Below are positions 40,606 to 49,690 of a stretch of 64,000 nucleotides of DNA, one piece after another (position 1 is the stretch's first letter; the number at the start of each line of letters is the position of its first letter). The stretch is from IMG/VR virus record IMGVR_UViG_3300027859_000890, positions 1 to 64,000 of that record; one strand, 5' to 3'. A program made the position numbers and the translations under genes. Below the pieces are notes generated by a model, which saw nothing but the letters and a program-made list of their open reading frames with translations, searched no databases and was not told the origin of the DNA. The DNA comes from a virus.

Positions 40606-40634
40606 TTGCACAAAATAATATGTTGTGTTATTAT
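40606..40634 (+). promoter_or_regulatory. Sigma70-like promoter
   Basis: TTGCAC (40606-40611), 17-base spacer, TATTAT (40629-40634), 23 bases before the ATG at 40658. Confidence 0.65.
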
Positions 40635-40657
40635 AAAGTATTAGCTAAAAGGTTACT

Positions 40658-42346
40658 ATGAGAAAGAACAGAATTATTCTACTCAATGATATCTTTGATA
40701 ATGATATTAGTGGGCAGACGCAGGACTCTTTGCAAGATTTAGATGACGATACGTTCAATAATTTACATATTGAGCAACAAGAAAAGTCAAATAAAAAGTA
40801 TGAAGTCAAAATGATTTCTACTAATAACAAGTATACCTTTTGGAGTAGGTATATGGGTCCTTATGCAGTGGCCAGTGCTGTACATCAAAACTGTCCTGAT
40901 TGGGAAGTTGTTGTTATTGATTGGTTTACAAAAATTGATCATTTTCACGACTACATAGCAAACTTTATAAATGAGGACACTTACTATATTGGACTAAGCA
41001 CAACATTTTTATTGAATACATTTAATCCAAGAGCACAGGATTTTAATTTATGGTTTACTAGACAACGTCAAGTTGATGACTGGTTCAATAAGATTAAAGA
41101 AATAAATCCTGATATTGAATTTATATTAGGTGGTGCTATTACTGATTTATTTTACAAAATACATTTTAAAACAAGACCAGAAGCAAAGTTTCCTGTTGCG
41201 TTTCAAAATCATATTAACTATGTTTTCAATGGTTACGCAGAAGATACAATGGTAGAGTTTCTTAATGGAGAACTAGAACCTCAAAAAGTACACGAAAAGA
41301 ATGGTATCTTTTTTATCAACGAAACAAAAATGGCATCCACTGGTGCAAAAGTATTACAAAGCAATTATCAACACTCAATGGCTATTAAGAATGGCGAGTG
41401 GTTGCCGCTTGAAGTTAGCAAAGGTTGTAGGTTTGGTTGTAAGTTTTGTTTCTATGATATTAGAGGCACACTAATCAAAGACGCAGATTGTTTACGTGAA
41501 GAACTTATGTACAACTATGAAAACTTTGGCGTAACAGGATATATGCTAACAGATGATACAGTTAACGATAGTCCTGCAAAAATAGATATGTTACACAAAG
41601 TCATTAAGAGTTTGCCATTTAAAATGGAATGGATTAGTTATTGTAGGCCAGATATGTTTAGTAAGTATCCTGAAATGTGGCGTAAAATGATTGATATGGG
41701 TTGTAAAGGTGTTTTCTTAGGTGTTGAAACATTAGATCATACAGCAGGTAAACTTGCAGGCAAAGGACTTGATCCAGAACGTATGAAAGAAATATTAACT
41801 TGGATGCGTGAAGTTGCACAAGACGATGTTTTTATTCTTGCTAGTATGATTATTGGACTGCCTGGAGAAACAAAAGAAAGTTTATACAAAACAGCAGAGT
41901 GGTTCAAAGAGCAAACAGTATTAGACAAGATACAATATGAACTATTCTTTGTAAGTGATGGCAACGATAGTAAGTCTCCTGCATTTACAGGTAAGCCAGA
42001 CAATCCATACGGAATACATTTAGAATATTATCCAAACTATTATTGGAAACACAACAGTATGGATTTACACGATGCACAATTTATGGCGTTGGAATGGGAA
42101 AAGATGCTGATTGATCATCCTAAGACAGCATTTGAAAGACACTTTAGTTACAACACAAATTTTTGGGCTTATCCAAGACTGCGTAGTTTAGGATATGATC
42201 ATTTAGAGTCTGTTGGTATATTGACAGCAAAAGTTGTACCACAAGAAGTTTACGAAAAGAATAGACGTTGGATTGATAATTATCACACAGAATTAAAATT
42301 AATTAACCACGTCAAATCATTACAACAAGAAGAAATGTTAGCGTGA
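40658..42346 (+). CDS. Radical-SAM protein with B12-binding-like N-terminus
   Basis: 562 residues. The N-terminal third (about 60-230) resembles a cobalamin-binding Rossmann domain (AVASAVHQNCPDWEVVVIDW ... IEFILGGAITD). The radical-SAM core begins with SKGCRFGCKFCFYDIRG near residue 262, giving C-x3-C-x2-C for the 4Fe-4S cluster; later VFLGVETLDH and SMIIGLPGETKES are typical. Such proteins modify small molecules or nucleic acids and are frequent in marine phages. The Nfu-like protein could supply its cluster. Product unknown. Confidence 0.88.
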   Translation: MRKNRIILLNDIFDNDISGQTQDSLQDLDDDTFNNLHIEQQEKSNKKYEVKMISTNNKYTFWSRYMGPYAVASAVHQNCPDWEVVVIDWFTKIDHFHDYIANFINEDTYYIGLSTTFLLNTFNPRAQDFNLWFTRQRQVDDWFNKIKEINPDIEFILGGAITDLFYKIHFKTRPEAKFPVAFQNHINYVFNGYAEDTMVEFLNGELEPQKVHEKNGIFFINETKMASTGAKVLQSNYQHSMAIKNGEWLPLEVSKGCRFGCKFCFYDIRGTLIKDADCLREELMYNYENFGVTGYMLTDDTVNDSPAKIDMLHKVIKSLPFKMEWISYCRPDMFSKYPEMWRKMIDMGCKGVFLGVETLDHTAGKLAGKGLDPERMKEILTWMREVAQDDVFILASMIIGLPGETKESLYKTAEWFKEQTVLDKIQYELFFVSDGNDSKSPAFTGKPDNPYGIHLEYYPNYYWKHNSMDLHDAQFMALEWEKMLIDHPKTAFERHFSYNTNFWAYPRLRSLGYDHLESVGILTAKVVPQEVYEKNRRWIDNYHTELKLINHVKSLQQEEMLA

Positions 42347-42903
42347 AGATTGCATTGACAGGCCATACTAGAGGTATTGGCAATGCGTGTAAACAATTGC
42401 TAGAACCTGAACACGAAATTATTGGCTTTAGTAGAACAAATGGTTACAATATAAACGAACCTAAAGTAATATATGAACTTGCAAAAGATGCAGATGTTTT
42501 TATAAACAATGCACAGTTTCAAGATTATCAAACAAAATTATTTGATTTGTTTTGGGATGATTGGAAATACAAACACAAGACTATTATTAATATTCAAAGT
42601 TCAAGTAAATATCCAGAAACACAAGCACGTTTCGGTAACTATGTAAAATATAAACAAGAGTTAGACGCAAATGTAAAAGCAAAAACATTACGTATGAGAG
42701 CTGGTGTTAGTACATTCAATTGCAGAGTAACAAATTTAATTGTTGGCTGGACTGATACAGATATGATAAAATTTTTAAGACACGTTAAAAAGATGCCGCC
42801 TAGTAAAGTTGCAGAAACACTTAAATGGGTGCTGGATCAACCACAAGATTTACAAATTTTTGAATTAGCAGTTTGGCATCAGAATACCAAGCCTGATAAA
42901 TAA
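42343..42903 (+). CDS. Short-chain dehydrogenase-like protein
   Basis: 186 residues, GTG start overlapping the radical-SAM stop. Rossmann start IALTGHTRGIGNAC, DVFINNAQF in place of N-N-A-G, a Ser in INIQSSSKYP and the Y-x-x-x-K in YVKYKQELD, so an SDR catalytic set. Shorter than most SDRs (250). Probably acts with the radical-SAM protein on the same product. Confidence 0.75.
   Translation: MKIALTGHTRGIGNACKQLLEPEHEIIGFSRTNGYNINEPKVIYELAKDADVFINNAQFQDYQTKLFDLFWDDWKYKHKTIINIQSSSKYPETQARFGNYVKYKQELDANVKAKTLRMRAGVSTFNCRVTNLIVGWTDTDMIKFLRHVKKMPPSKVAETLKWVLDQPQDLQIFELAVWHQNTKPDK
42895..42902 (+). promoter_or_regulatory. T4-type late promoter core
   Basis: GATAAATA overlapping the SDR stop, 31 bases before the nuclease ATG. 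Confidence 0.65.
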
Positions 42904-42933
42904 TATGGGCATATTATTTAGAGAGGGCGAACA

Positions 42934-43407
42934 ATGCAAAATAATGAATACGATGTTAAGGTTGTCAAAGTTGTAGACGGAGACACAGTAGACGTAGATA
43001 TCAACTTAGGCTTTGGTGTTTGGTTATCAGACGAGCGTGTGAGGATAATGGGTATAGACACTCCTGAATCACGCACAAGCGATAAAGTAGAAAAAGTTTT
43101 TGGCTTGGCTGCAAAAGACAGATTGTATCAACTTATGGAGAAAGATGCAAAACTAATTACTACAGAAAACAAAAAAGGCGAAGATATGAAAGGCAAGTTT
43201 GGACGTATCTTAGGTGATTTTCTTACAGCAGATGGACGCAAAGTAACAGACATAATGATTGAAGAAGGACATTGTGTAGCATACTTTGGTGGATCAAAAG
43301 AAGAAATACAAATGAAGCATATGGCCAATAGAGAGAAACTATTGCGTGAAGGTGTGGTAAGTAAAGAAGCAGTAGACGAAGCAAAGAAACTTATGGAAGG
43401 AAAGTAA
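42934..43407 (+). CDS. Thermonuclease-like (SNase) nuclease
   Basis: 157 residues with the staphylococcal-nuclease fold: KVVDGDTVDVDINLG (metal Asp), VRIMGIDTPESR (Asp/Glu/Arg of the catalytic site) and FGRILGDFL (second Arg). No signal peptide, so it acts inside the infected cell, probably on host DNA or RNA. Family found in T4-like marine phages. Confidence 0.88.
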   Translation: MQNNEYDVKVVKVVDGDTVDVDINLGFGVWLSDERVRIMGIDTPESRTSDKVEKVFGLAAKDRLYQLMEKDAKLITTENKKGEDMKGKFGRILGDFLTADGRKVTDIMIEEGHCVAYFGGSKEEIQMKHMANREKLLREGVVSKEAVDEAKKLMEGK

Positions 43408-43646
43408 TGAACACAAATTACTCTACCATTGCTGAAATACAGAGTTGGATTAATCGTGCAGTTTCTAATGTTGAAGATCAACTTAGACGCATTGACGAAA
43501 CTGATCCAAATTATCAGTGGCTTGTGGATAGAAGAGCATATCTCAAGGAGTACAGTGCAAAATACGGAAGTATGATTGGCAAAGAATTGCCAAAAAAGCG
43601 TGATAGAAGTAATATGCGCCATTACAATAGGCCAAGAACGTTTTAG
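43407..43646 (+). CDS. Small charged protein, 79 residues
   Basis: TAATG overlap with the nuclease. Helical (IAEIQSWINRAVSNVEDQLR) with a basic tail (KKRDRSNMRHYNRPRTF). Possibly nucleic-acid binding; no family. Confidence 0.6.
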   Translation: MNTNYSTIAEIQSWINRAVSNVEDQLRRIDETDPNYQWLVDRRAYLKEYSAKYGSMIGKELPKKRDRSNMRHYNRPRTF

Positions 43647-43647
43647 G

Positions 43648-43675
43648 TTGACAGCATAATAACTCCTGCTATACT
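43648..43675 (+). promoter_or_regulatory. Sigma70-like promoter
   Basis: TTGACA (43648-43653), 16-base spacer, TATACT (43670-43675), 30 bases before the ATG at 43706. Confidence 0.82.
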
Positions 43676-43705
43676 AAGTGTGTAGTAACAAAACAGGAGT
43701 TTATT

Positions 43706-44068
43706 ATGAGTATGCATCTTGTAGGTCCTTATATGACCACAACTAATTACAAGAAACGCAAACAAAAAGGTCTTACAAAGAAAGATCGACAAGCACAAGT
43801 AGAACACGAAAAGTTCCTTGCTAAGATGGGTGTCAAGAAACCCACAACAGATTATCGTGCGCCAATGCCAGATTATAGGTCACACAGTGGTAACACTGTT
43901 CCTACTAGCGACCGCATTGATGGACACGCACCACAGATAGAACGCAATGTGTATTCAGGCGAAAGACAACTATTAGGTATCGCTACAATGCACAAAAGCA
44001 ATATGGTTCCTGTGTTTGCAGACAAGAAAGAAGATGCAAAAGACATTGCCAATATGAGGAGAGGATGA
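43706..44068 (+). CDS. Conserved phage protein, 120 residues
   Basis: Basic, Pro/Tyr-rich, largely disordered protein starting MSMHLVGPYMTTTNYKKRK. Proteins with this start are recurrent in T4-like marine phages, but none has a known function. Driven by a strong sigma70-like promoter, so likely early. Confidence 0.65.
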   Translation: MSMHLVGPYMTTTNYKKRKQKGLTKKDRQAQVEHEKFLAKMGVKKPTTDYRAPMPDYRSHSGNTVPTSDRIDGHAPQIERNVYSGERQLLGIATMHKSNMVPVFADKKEDAKDIANMRRG

Positions 44069-44301
44069 AAAAACTTATTTTAGTTGTAGCCAGTGTATTA
44101 CTATCTAATGTTGCACAAGCAAATGAAACAATAGACGAGTATATCACAGACAACTATATTAAGATGCCTGTACATATTCAAAAAGAAATAGACAAACTTA
44201 TGGAGTATGGAGATAGATACAAAGAAGCAATATTTGCAATAATCCATACTCAGTTAGTATATGATGGCAACCCAAGTTGTCACGATTCAGAAGATGTCTA
44301 A
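44065..44301 (+). CDS. Small exported protein, 78 residues
   Basis: Signal peptide with cleavage near AQANE (residue 19), then an acidic helical domain ending in a Cys (NPSCHDSEDV). ATGA overlap with the gene before. Just upstream of the lysin, so it may help control lysis. Confidence 0.55.
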   Translation: MKKLILVVASVLLSNVAQANETIDEYITDNYIKMPVHIQKEIDKLMEYGDRYKEAIFAIIHTQLVYDGNPSCHDSEDV

Positions 44302-44306
44302 ACGAA

Positions 44307-44314
44307 AGTAAATA
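44307..44314 (+). promoter_or_regulatory. Late promoter core for the lysin
   Basis: AGTAAATA, 19 bases before the ATG at 44334, with GAGGAG between. Confidence 0.55.
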
Positions 44315-44333
44315 CTGTAACAGAGGAGCAGTT

Positions 44334-44813
44334 ATGAAACACTTTATTATGGCGGCTATTCTATTAGTCGCGGCTAAGGCCGCTGATGCGTCAGAGAGCC
44401 TTTTTAATCCTGAAAGTTATCCACAAATACATTGCTTGGCTTTGAATGTTTATTTTGAAGCAAGAGGCAGCAACCTAGCAGATAAGGCAGCAGTAGCAGA
44501 TGTAGTTTTGAACAGGAAAAATGATACACGTTATCCACAAACTATTTGCGAAGTTGTACACGATGGTTACAAGAAAGGTCGCAGAGATTGTCAATTCAGT
44601 TGGTTCTGTGATGGTAAAGCAGATGTACCTAAGGAATATGATCGATGGGCCGAAGCACAAATGATTGCTTGGGGTATGGTCAAGTTTGACAAGTACCGCG
44701 GTATCACAGAAGGTGCAACACATTATCACGCAACTTATGTCAGTCCAAGATGGGCAAAATCGTTGCAAATGGTGGGTAGAATAGGTGCGCATATATTCTA
44801 CCGTTGGGAGTGA
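44334..44813 (+). CDS. SleB-type cell-wall hydrolase, probable endolysin
   Basis: 159 residues from the ATG at 44334, which has GAGGAG at proper spacing. A signal peptide (cleavage near ADASE) leads to the Hydrolase_2/SleB domain: CLALNVYFEARG with the catalytic Glu, AAVADVVLNRKND, CQFSWFCDGK, and the C-terminal GATHYHATYVSPRW. These are lytic transglycosylase-type muramidases. With a signal for Sec export it is a good endolysin candidate. Late promoter upstream. Confidence 0.88.
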   Translation: MKHFIMAAILLVAAKAADASESLFNPESYPQIHCLALNVYFEARGSNLADKAAVADVVLNRKNDTRYPQTICEVVHDGYKKGRRDCQFSWFCDGKADVPKEYDRWAEAQMIAWGMVKFDKYRGITEGATHYHATYVSPRWAKSLQMVGRIGAHIFYRWE

Positions 44814-44820
44814 TTAAATA
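44813..44820 (+). promoter_or_regulatory. Late promoter core, predicts leaderless mRNA
   Basis: ATTAAATA ending five bases before the ATG at 44826. Confidence 0.55.
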
Positions 44821-44825
44821 ATATA

Positions 44826-47072
44826 ATGATATTTGGTATTTTTGTTATGATAACGGCGCTAACAATAAGCGCCGTTGCTATCTATTACTCGGTAAGCGGG
44901 CTTGTGGCTATTTTTGCCGCCGCCGCTATACCTATAATCATAATGGGTACTGCTCTTGAAGTAGGCAAGTTAGTTACAGCAGTTTGGTTACACTGGTATT
45001 GGGATAAAGCCAAATGGTGGCTTAAAACATATTTGAGTATTAGTGTCCTTGTGTTGATGTTTATTACGTCAATGGGTATATTTGGCTTTTTAAGTAAAGC
45101 ACATATTGAACAAACTAGTGCCGCTGAAGAAGGCATTGCACAAATTGAACGTATAGAACAAGAAGTGCTAAGAGTACAAGATTTAATTGTAAGAGCTGAA
45201 TCACGCATAGCAGATGCAGAAGCAAGTGTAGGCGAAGGCAATGAAGATACACAAGCACAAATAGACAAAGAACAAACACGTATTGATACAGCGTATGATA
45301 GAGCTCAACCTGCTATTGATGAACAAAACGCTATAATTTCAGGACAACTCGATAGTTTAGAAGATAGAGTTGCAGTCTATGTAGAAGAAATAAAAAGTTT
45401 AGATCAAGAACTTAGTAGACTGAAATCTCTCATAGAAGAATATAGAAGTGAAATAGCAAATACAAGTGTAGCAAGTATTGAAGCACAAGTGCAACCCTAT
45501 AACGACCAAATTGCACAACTAGATGCAGATTTACAACGTATAAACACACAAGCAAATGAATACGAAAAACGTATTAGTGAATTACAAATAGACAACAGTG
45601 CAATTGAAGCACTCAAAACTAGAGTTGCTGCTGTTGAAGAAAAAATTGTTTTAGTAACAAACAAGTTACAAAGCAACGAACGTGCTAAAGTTAAAGAAGG
45701 TCAAGCAGTAATAGGTGTAACCAGTGATGGACTTTTTGGTGGTAACACTACTAGAGCATATAATGCTTGGCTAGAAGCACAGAGAGCTCGTATAAGCGAG
45801 CTACAAGCACAGGAAACAGATTTACGTATACAAGCACAAGCAACACTTGATGCTGAAAGAACACGATTGACAGATCTTGTAAAAGATTTGCGTGGGGCAC
45901 AGACCGAGACAATACTACAACGCAAACAAAGTTTATTAGATGCTATAGATAAAGTAAGAACAAACAGCATTGACGAAGCTAAAATTGCAAAAGCTGACAT
46001 ACAGTTAAAGATTGATACAGTCTTGAACACAGACATTCCTGCTAATAGGAGCGCAAGGCAAACTGCTCAAGAGCAAATCACTGCCTTGCGTCAAGCAGAC
46101 GATCCACGTATCAATGCAGCCAGACAGACAATAAAAGATTTAAGATCAAGTGCAGATGCACAAATTGCGGCAAGCAATGATCTTATACAGAGATTGCGTA
46201 ACAGCCTTACAGTAGGCAAAGACGCAGACGTTGAAGCACTAGTAGATGCTCAACAAAAAAAGATTGTAGAGTTTAATAATACTATTGACAAATTAACTGA
46301 AAACAAGTATGCTCTACAAGCTGATTATAGAAAACTAGAAGCAGAAGTAGGACCAATAAAGTACCTAGCAGAATTTATATATGGTGAAACAAACGAAGAT
46401 ATACTCGAAGAAGCAGTAAGATGGGTAATAATAGTAATCATATTTGTATTCGATCCTTTAGCAGTTCTCCTGCTCATTGCGAGCCAAGCCACATTCGAGA
46501 TGCGCAGACAGGAGCGACATCGGCTAGCCGCGGAGGGAAAAGACAATGACAATACAAGCAATGATCATCAGTATGATGAATATGCACAATCCGGAAGCGA
46601 AGACACACCACCTAGTGGAACCACAAGTACCGATACCAGAGGAAGCGACAGTGAAAGTAGCGCAGAAGAAAAAAATATCGCCTATGCCAGCTTGTATGCA
46701 GAAACTGGAACCAGATCTGATAGAGGAAGCACTGCCCCAGTCGTTTTGGAACAACACCAACAACAAGGTATAATGTTCGGAGAAGATAATCTCAAATCAA
46801 AAGAGATTAAAGAAAGAGTTACTGAAGTTGCAAAACACGCAGACGATCCAGTATGGATAGAAGCAAGACGTAAATGGAAAGATGAAAATCCAGATCAGAA
46901 TGTAAAGGATTATCAACAGGCATATATATCTGGTAGAATACACGAACTACCGTGGGACGTATCTTATATTGCCAAAGACGAAAAAGGCAAACAGTTTACA
47001 GGTTACGTTCAAAACAACGAACAAGATGAAAACAGTATATGGCAAAAAATAGGTAAAAATGACAAAAATTAA
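44826..47072 (+). CDS. Large coiled-coil membrane protein
   Basis: 748 residues: three membrane helices in the first 100 residues (ending LMFITSMGIFGFLSKAH), a long coiled coil (about 95-500) rich in Glu/Gln/Ala repeats, another helix near 525-545 (VIIVIFVFDPLAVLLLIAS), then a disordered Ser/Thr/Asp tail and a small C-terminal domain. This architecture is conserved in T4-like cyanophages and relatives and is of unknown role; a peptidoglycan-binding-like segment (DGLFGGNTTRAYNAWL) sits near residue 300. The stretch 46440-46560 is richer in G+C than its surroundings. Confidence 0.75.
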   Translation: MIFGIFVMITALTISAVAIYYSVSGLVAIFAAAAIPIIIMGTALEVGKLVTAVWLHWYWDKAKWWLKTYLSISVLVLMFITSMGIFGFLSKAHIEQTSAAEEGIAQIERIEQEVLRVQDLIVRAESRIADAEASVGEGNEDTQAQIDKEQTRIDTAYDRAQPAIDEQNAIISGQLDSLEDRVAVYVEEIKSLDQELSRLKSLIEEYRSEIANTSVASIEAQVQPYNDQIAQLDADLQRINTQANEYEKRISELQIDNSAIEALKTRVAAVEEKIVLVTNKLQSNERAKVKEGQAVIGVTSDGLFGGNTTRAYNAWLEAQRARISELQAQETDLRIQAQATLDAERTRLTDLVKDLRGAQTETILQRKQSLLDAIDKVRTNSIDEAKIAKADIQLKIDTVLNTDIPANRSARQTAQEQITALRQADDPRINAARQTIKDLRSSADAQIAASNDLIQRLRNSLTVGKDADVEALVDAQQKKIVEFNNTIDKLTENKYALQADYRKLEAEVGPIKYLAEFIYGETNEDILEEAVRWVIIVIIFVFDPLAVLLLIASQATFEMRRQERHRLAAEGKDNDNTSNDHQYDEYAQSGSEDTPPSGTTSTDTRGSDSESSAEEKNIAYASLYAETGTRSDRGSTAPVVLEQHQQQGIMFGEDNLKSKEIKERVTEVAKHADDPVWIEARRKWKDENPDQNVKDYQQAYISGRIHELPWDVSYIAKDEKGKQFTGYVQNNEQDENSIWQKIGKNDKN

Positions 47073-47454
47073 TGTAATTACTCCACCGGATATTTTACAT
47101 AATCAAAACCAAAGCATCTTATTAATATATCCAAGCACTGAGTTGCGACAAGAATTTCAAACGTATTTAGAAGTTGTTGGCAAATCAATCAATGTATATT
47201 TATACGATCCAACTGATGAAGATGTAGATGTTGCTTGGTTGTTGGCTTTGGCCAAAGTATGTGAAACTGTAATATTAGATTTAGATCAAATGCAACCGCT
47301 AGAAAAAAAGTTTGCAAGTTATTTAATTAGTTTGCCAAATACTTTTTACTTGACAAAAGACGATGTTACACCTTATAATAAACTTAGCCTTAATAGAGTT
47401 TATGACTTGAAATGGCTCATTGAAACTGATGAAGGACAAAATGAAAAACAATAG
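47059..47454 (+). CDS. Phage protein, 131 residues, unknown
   Basis: Alpha/beta protein starting MTKINVITPPDILHNQNQS, with Rossmann-like strand patterns (SILLIYPSTELRQEF; ETVILDLDQM). It overlaps the genes on both sides by about 14 bases. No catalytic motif; a P-loop is absent. Confidence 0.6.
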   Translation: MTKINVITPPDILHNQNQSILLIYPSTELRQEFQTYLEVVGKSINVYLYDPTDEDVDVAWLLALAKVCETVILDLDQMQPLEKKFASYLISLPNTFYLTKDDVTPYNKLSLNRVYDLKWLIETDEGQNEKQ

Positions 47455-47692
47455 AAGAAAACATAACGACGATTGGAATAGAACAGGCTTGCAAGTAAAT
47501 GTTGTTAACAACGATGTTACTAAGGCAATGCGTAAACTTAAAAAGAAAATTTCAGAAGATGGTTTGATGCAAGAACTAAGAAAGCGTGAATACTTTGAAA
47601 GCAAAGGCACACGCAAAAGACTTGCTAAAAAAGCAGCCATTAGACGTTACAAAAGAAATCAAGCAAAACTAAAAGAACAGTTAGGTTATTAA
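47441..47692 (+). CDS. rpsU: Ribosomal protein bS21
   Basis: 83 residues from the ATG at 47441 (AAGGAC site). The core VNVVNNDVTKAMRKLKKKI followed by EDGLMQELRKREYFE and an Arg/Lys-rich tail matches bS21, which sits beside the anti-Shine-Dalgarno end of 16S rRNA. Phage-encoded bS21 is known in T4-like marine phages and may bias ribosomes toward phage messages. Relevant here because several late mRNAs look leaderless. Confidence 0.85.
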   Translation: MKNNRRKHNDDWNRTGLQVNVVNNDVTKAMRKLKKKISEDGLMQELRKREYFESKGTRKRLAKKAAIRRYKRNQAKLKEQLGY

Positions 47693-48841
47693 ATGCGTTT
47701 AGAAGAAGATTTAAAACTTGATTACAAAGATGTGCTAATACGTCCTAAGCGTAGCACATTACAAAGTCGTAAGCAAGTTAGATTAAATCGTAAATTTCAA
47801 TTTCGTAATTACGATCACGACATTGCAGAACCTTTGCCAGACGAATATCATTATATTGGTATTCCTATTATGGCAAGTAATATGGATGGTGTTGGTACTA
47901 TGCGAATGGCTGATAAGTTAGCAGAAGGTGAAATGTTTACCTGTCTTGTAAAAACTTATACAGCAGAAGAACTTATAGATTTTTACAATTATGATGTTGG
48001 ATTAGAACGCACAGAAAATGTTGCTATGAGCATAGGTACTGGCGACAGTGATTACAATAAATTATACAAAGTAAAAAAAGAATGTGAACACAGACTAAAA
48101 TATGTTTGTATGGATATTGCAAATGGTTACAGTGACCATTTTGCCGCTCACGTTCGCAAAGTTAGAGCAGAATTTCCAGACTTGGTTATCATTGCTGGAA
48201 ATGTTGTTACTAGAGAAATGACAGAGGAGTTGATACTTGCAGGAGCAGACATCGTCAAAGTCGGAATCGGACCAGGGTCGGTTTGCACGACTCGCATACA
48301 AACTGGGGTGGGCTATCCCCAACTTAGTGCGGTTATTGAGTGTGCCGATGCGGCGCACGGGTTGGGCGGACATATTATTGCTGACGGGGGCTGTACTACT
48401 CCTGGTGATGTGGCAAAAGCTTTTGCTGCCGGTGCTGACTTCGTAATGCTTGGCGGTATGCTTGCTGGACACAATGAAGGTGGTGGTGATATTGTTACTG
48501 AACATATTGCTACAGGAGGAGCATATAAAACACCTGAAGGAACATATGTTCCTTATTTCAAAGAAAAAAAGTTTGTGCAGTTCTACGGTATGAGTAGTGA
48601 AAGCGCAAATGATAAGCATTTTGGTGGATTGAAAAACTATCGTTCATCAGAAGGACGCACAGTGCTTGTGCCTTATAAAGGTCCTGTGGCTATGTCAGTA
48701 CAGGAAATTTTAGGAGGTGTGCGTAGTGCTTGTACTTACACAGGCGCATTAAAACTCAAGCAACTAAGTAAGTGTGCAACGTTTATTCGTTGTTCACAAA
48801 CCCATAATCCGGTGTATGAATCATCGACAATTGGTAAATAA
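47693..48841 (+). CDS. guaC: GMP reductase
   Basis: 382 residues, IMPDH/GMPR barrel without CBS domains: [12 protein letters not shown], then [18 protein letters not shown] with the catalytic Cys near residue 200, [17 protein letters not shown], and FYGMSSESA near residue 302, a GMPR-specific segment. It converts GMP to IMP with NADPH, rebalancing purine pools for DNA synthesis. It starts directly after the bS21 stop. The catalytic stretch 48235-48420 is visibly richer in G+C than the flanks. Confidence 0.9.
   Translation: MRLEEDLKLDYKDVLIRPKRSTLQSRKQVRLNRKFQFRNYDHDIAEPLPDEYHYIGIPIMASNMDGVGTMRMADKLAEGEMFTCLVKTYTAEELIDFYNYDVGLERTENVAMSIGTGDSDYNKLYKVKKECEHRLKYVCMDIANGYSDHFAAHVRKVRAEFPDLVIIAGNVVTREMTEELILAGADIVKVGIGPGSVCTTRIQTGVGYPQLSAVIECADAAHGLGGHIIADGGCTTPGDVAKAFAAGADFVMLGGMLAGHNEGGGDIVTEHIATGGAYKTPEGTYVPYFKEKKFVQFYGMSSESANDKHFGGLKNYRSSEGRTVLVPYKGPVAMSVQEILGGVRSACTYTGALKLKQLSKCATFIRCSQTHNPVYESSTIGK
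48833..48840 (+). promoter_or_regulatory. Late promoter core
   Basis: GGTAAATA at the guaC stop, 55 bases before the hsp20 ATG. A weak hairpin GAGCGCC-GAAA-GGGCTC follows at 48845-48861. Confidence 0.5.
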
Positions 48842-48895
48842 CTATGAGCGCCGAAAGGGCTCTTTAACATATCTTGCTTAATAAGGAGAAATGAA

Positions 48896-49342
48896 ATGAC
48901 AAGATTTACAACACTAAACCTACCTGACTTCCACAGAGCAACTATTGGCTTTGATAGAATGTTTAATCAACTAAACCAAGAGTTTGCAAATAGTAAGTCA
49001 CAAGGGTATCCACCATACAATGTAGTACAAGAGAATGACGATGAGTATACAATCTCATTGGCTATTGCAGGTTTTGCAATGGATGATCTAGACATTACAT
49101 TGGAGAAAAATGTCCTAACAATTGAAGGCACTTCGCCAGACGTTCCCGAAGATAGAAACTTTCTACACAAGGGTATTGGCAACCGTAACTTCCGTAGAGA
49201 CTTTACATTAGCTGAACATATTGAAGTTGATTCAGCTGAACTAGAAAACGGTATGCTCCATATCAATTTGGTTAGAAATGTGCCAGAAGCACAAAAACCA
49301 AAGAAGATTGAGATCCGTGAAGTTGGAACTATCGACGGCTAA
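48896..49342 (+). CDS. Small heat-shock protein Hsp20
   Basis: 148 residues: N-terminal LPDFHRATIGFDRMFNQLN, the alpha-crystallin domain (about 40-135: PPYNVVQENDDEYTISLAIA; VLTIEGTS; GIGNRNFRRDFTLAEHIEV), and a C-terminal K-K-I-E-I anchor (I-x-I). This is the IbpA-like class; Hsp20 is a signature gene of T4-like marine phages and probably acts in virion assembly. Strong AAGGAG and its own terminator. Confidence 0.95.
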   Translation: MTRFTTLNLPDFHRATIGFDRMFNQLNQEFANSKSQGYPPYNVVQENDDEYTISLAIAGFAMDDLDITLEKNVLTIEGTSPDVPEDRNFLHKGIGNRNFRRDFTLAEHIEVDSAELENGMLHINLVRNVPEAQKPKKIEIREVGTIDG

Positions 49343-49348
49343 TAGTTA

Positions 49349-49376
49349 GGGGGAGTGAAATATCTCCCCCATTTTT
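49349..49376 (+). terminator. Rho-independent terminator
   Basis: Perfect seven-base stem GGGGGAG / CTCCCCC with an eight-base loop followed by ATTTTTA. Confidence 0.88.
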
Positions 49377-49387
49377 AGGGAAAAGAA

Positions 49388-49690
49388 ATGAGTAAGACAG
49401 ACGTTGTAATTGACGAAAAAATTGAAATAGAAATCAGAGAGCCAAAAGATTGTAAAGTTATTTTCTTAAATGACGATACAACTCCTATGGATTTTGTAGT
49501 AAACATTCTACAAACAATATTCAAACATTCATTGGACAATGCAACAGCATTGACTGTCCAGATCCACGAAGAAGGCAGCGGAATAGCAGGTATATATAGT
49601 TACGAAATAGCTGAACAGAAAGCCACCGAAACAGTAAATTTATCTAGACAAAACGGCTTTCAGCTTAAAGTAAAAATAGAGGAAGAATGA
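49388..49690 (+). CDS. clpS: ClpS adaptor
   Basis: 100 residues with the ClpS core: CKVIFLNDDTTPMDFVVNIL (N-degron pocket Asn-Asp-Asp) followed by HSLDNATALTVQIHEEGSG and YSYEIAEQKA. ClpS hands N-end-rule substrates to ClpAP. An N-terminal extension (about 20 residues) is charged. It overlaps the next gene by four bases. Confidence 0.9.
   Translation: MSKTDVVIDEKIEIEIREPKDCKVIFLNDDTTPMDFVVNILQTIFKHSLDNATALTVQIHEEGSGIAGIYSYEIAEQKATETVNLSRQNGFQLKVKIEEE

Noticed and set aside
43661-43701. Inverted repeat AACTCCTG / CAGGAGTT spanning the promoter at 43648 and the ribosome site
   Set aside because: The left arm lies upstream of the expected transcription start, so it cannot fold in the mRNA; probably chance complementarity to the Shine-Dalgarno sequence.
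44885-45268. 127-codon minus-strand frame, and others opposite the coiled-coil gene
   Set aside because: Opposite-strand shadows of Glu/Ala/Gln-rich coding sequence; Ser/Leu-rich, no ribosome sites, no promoters.
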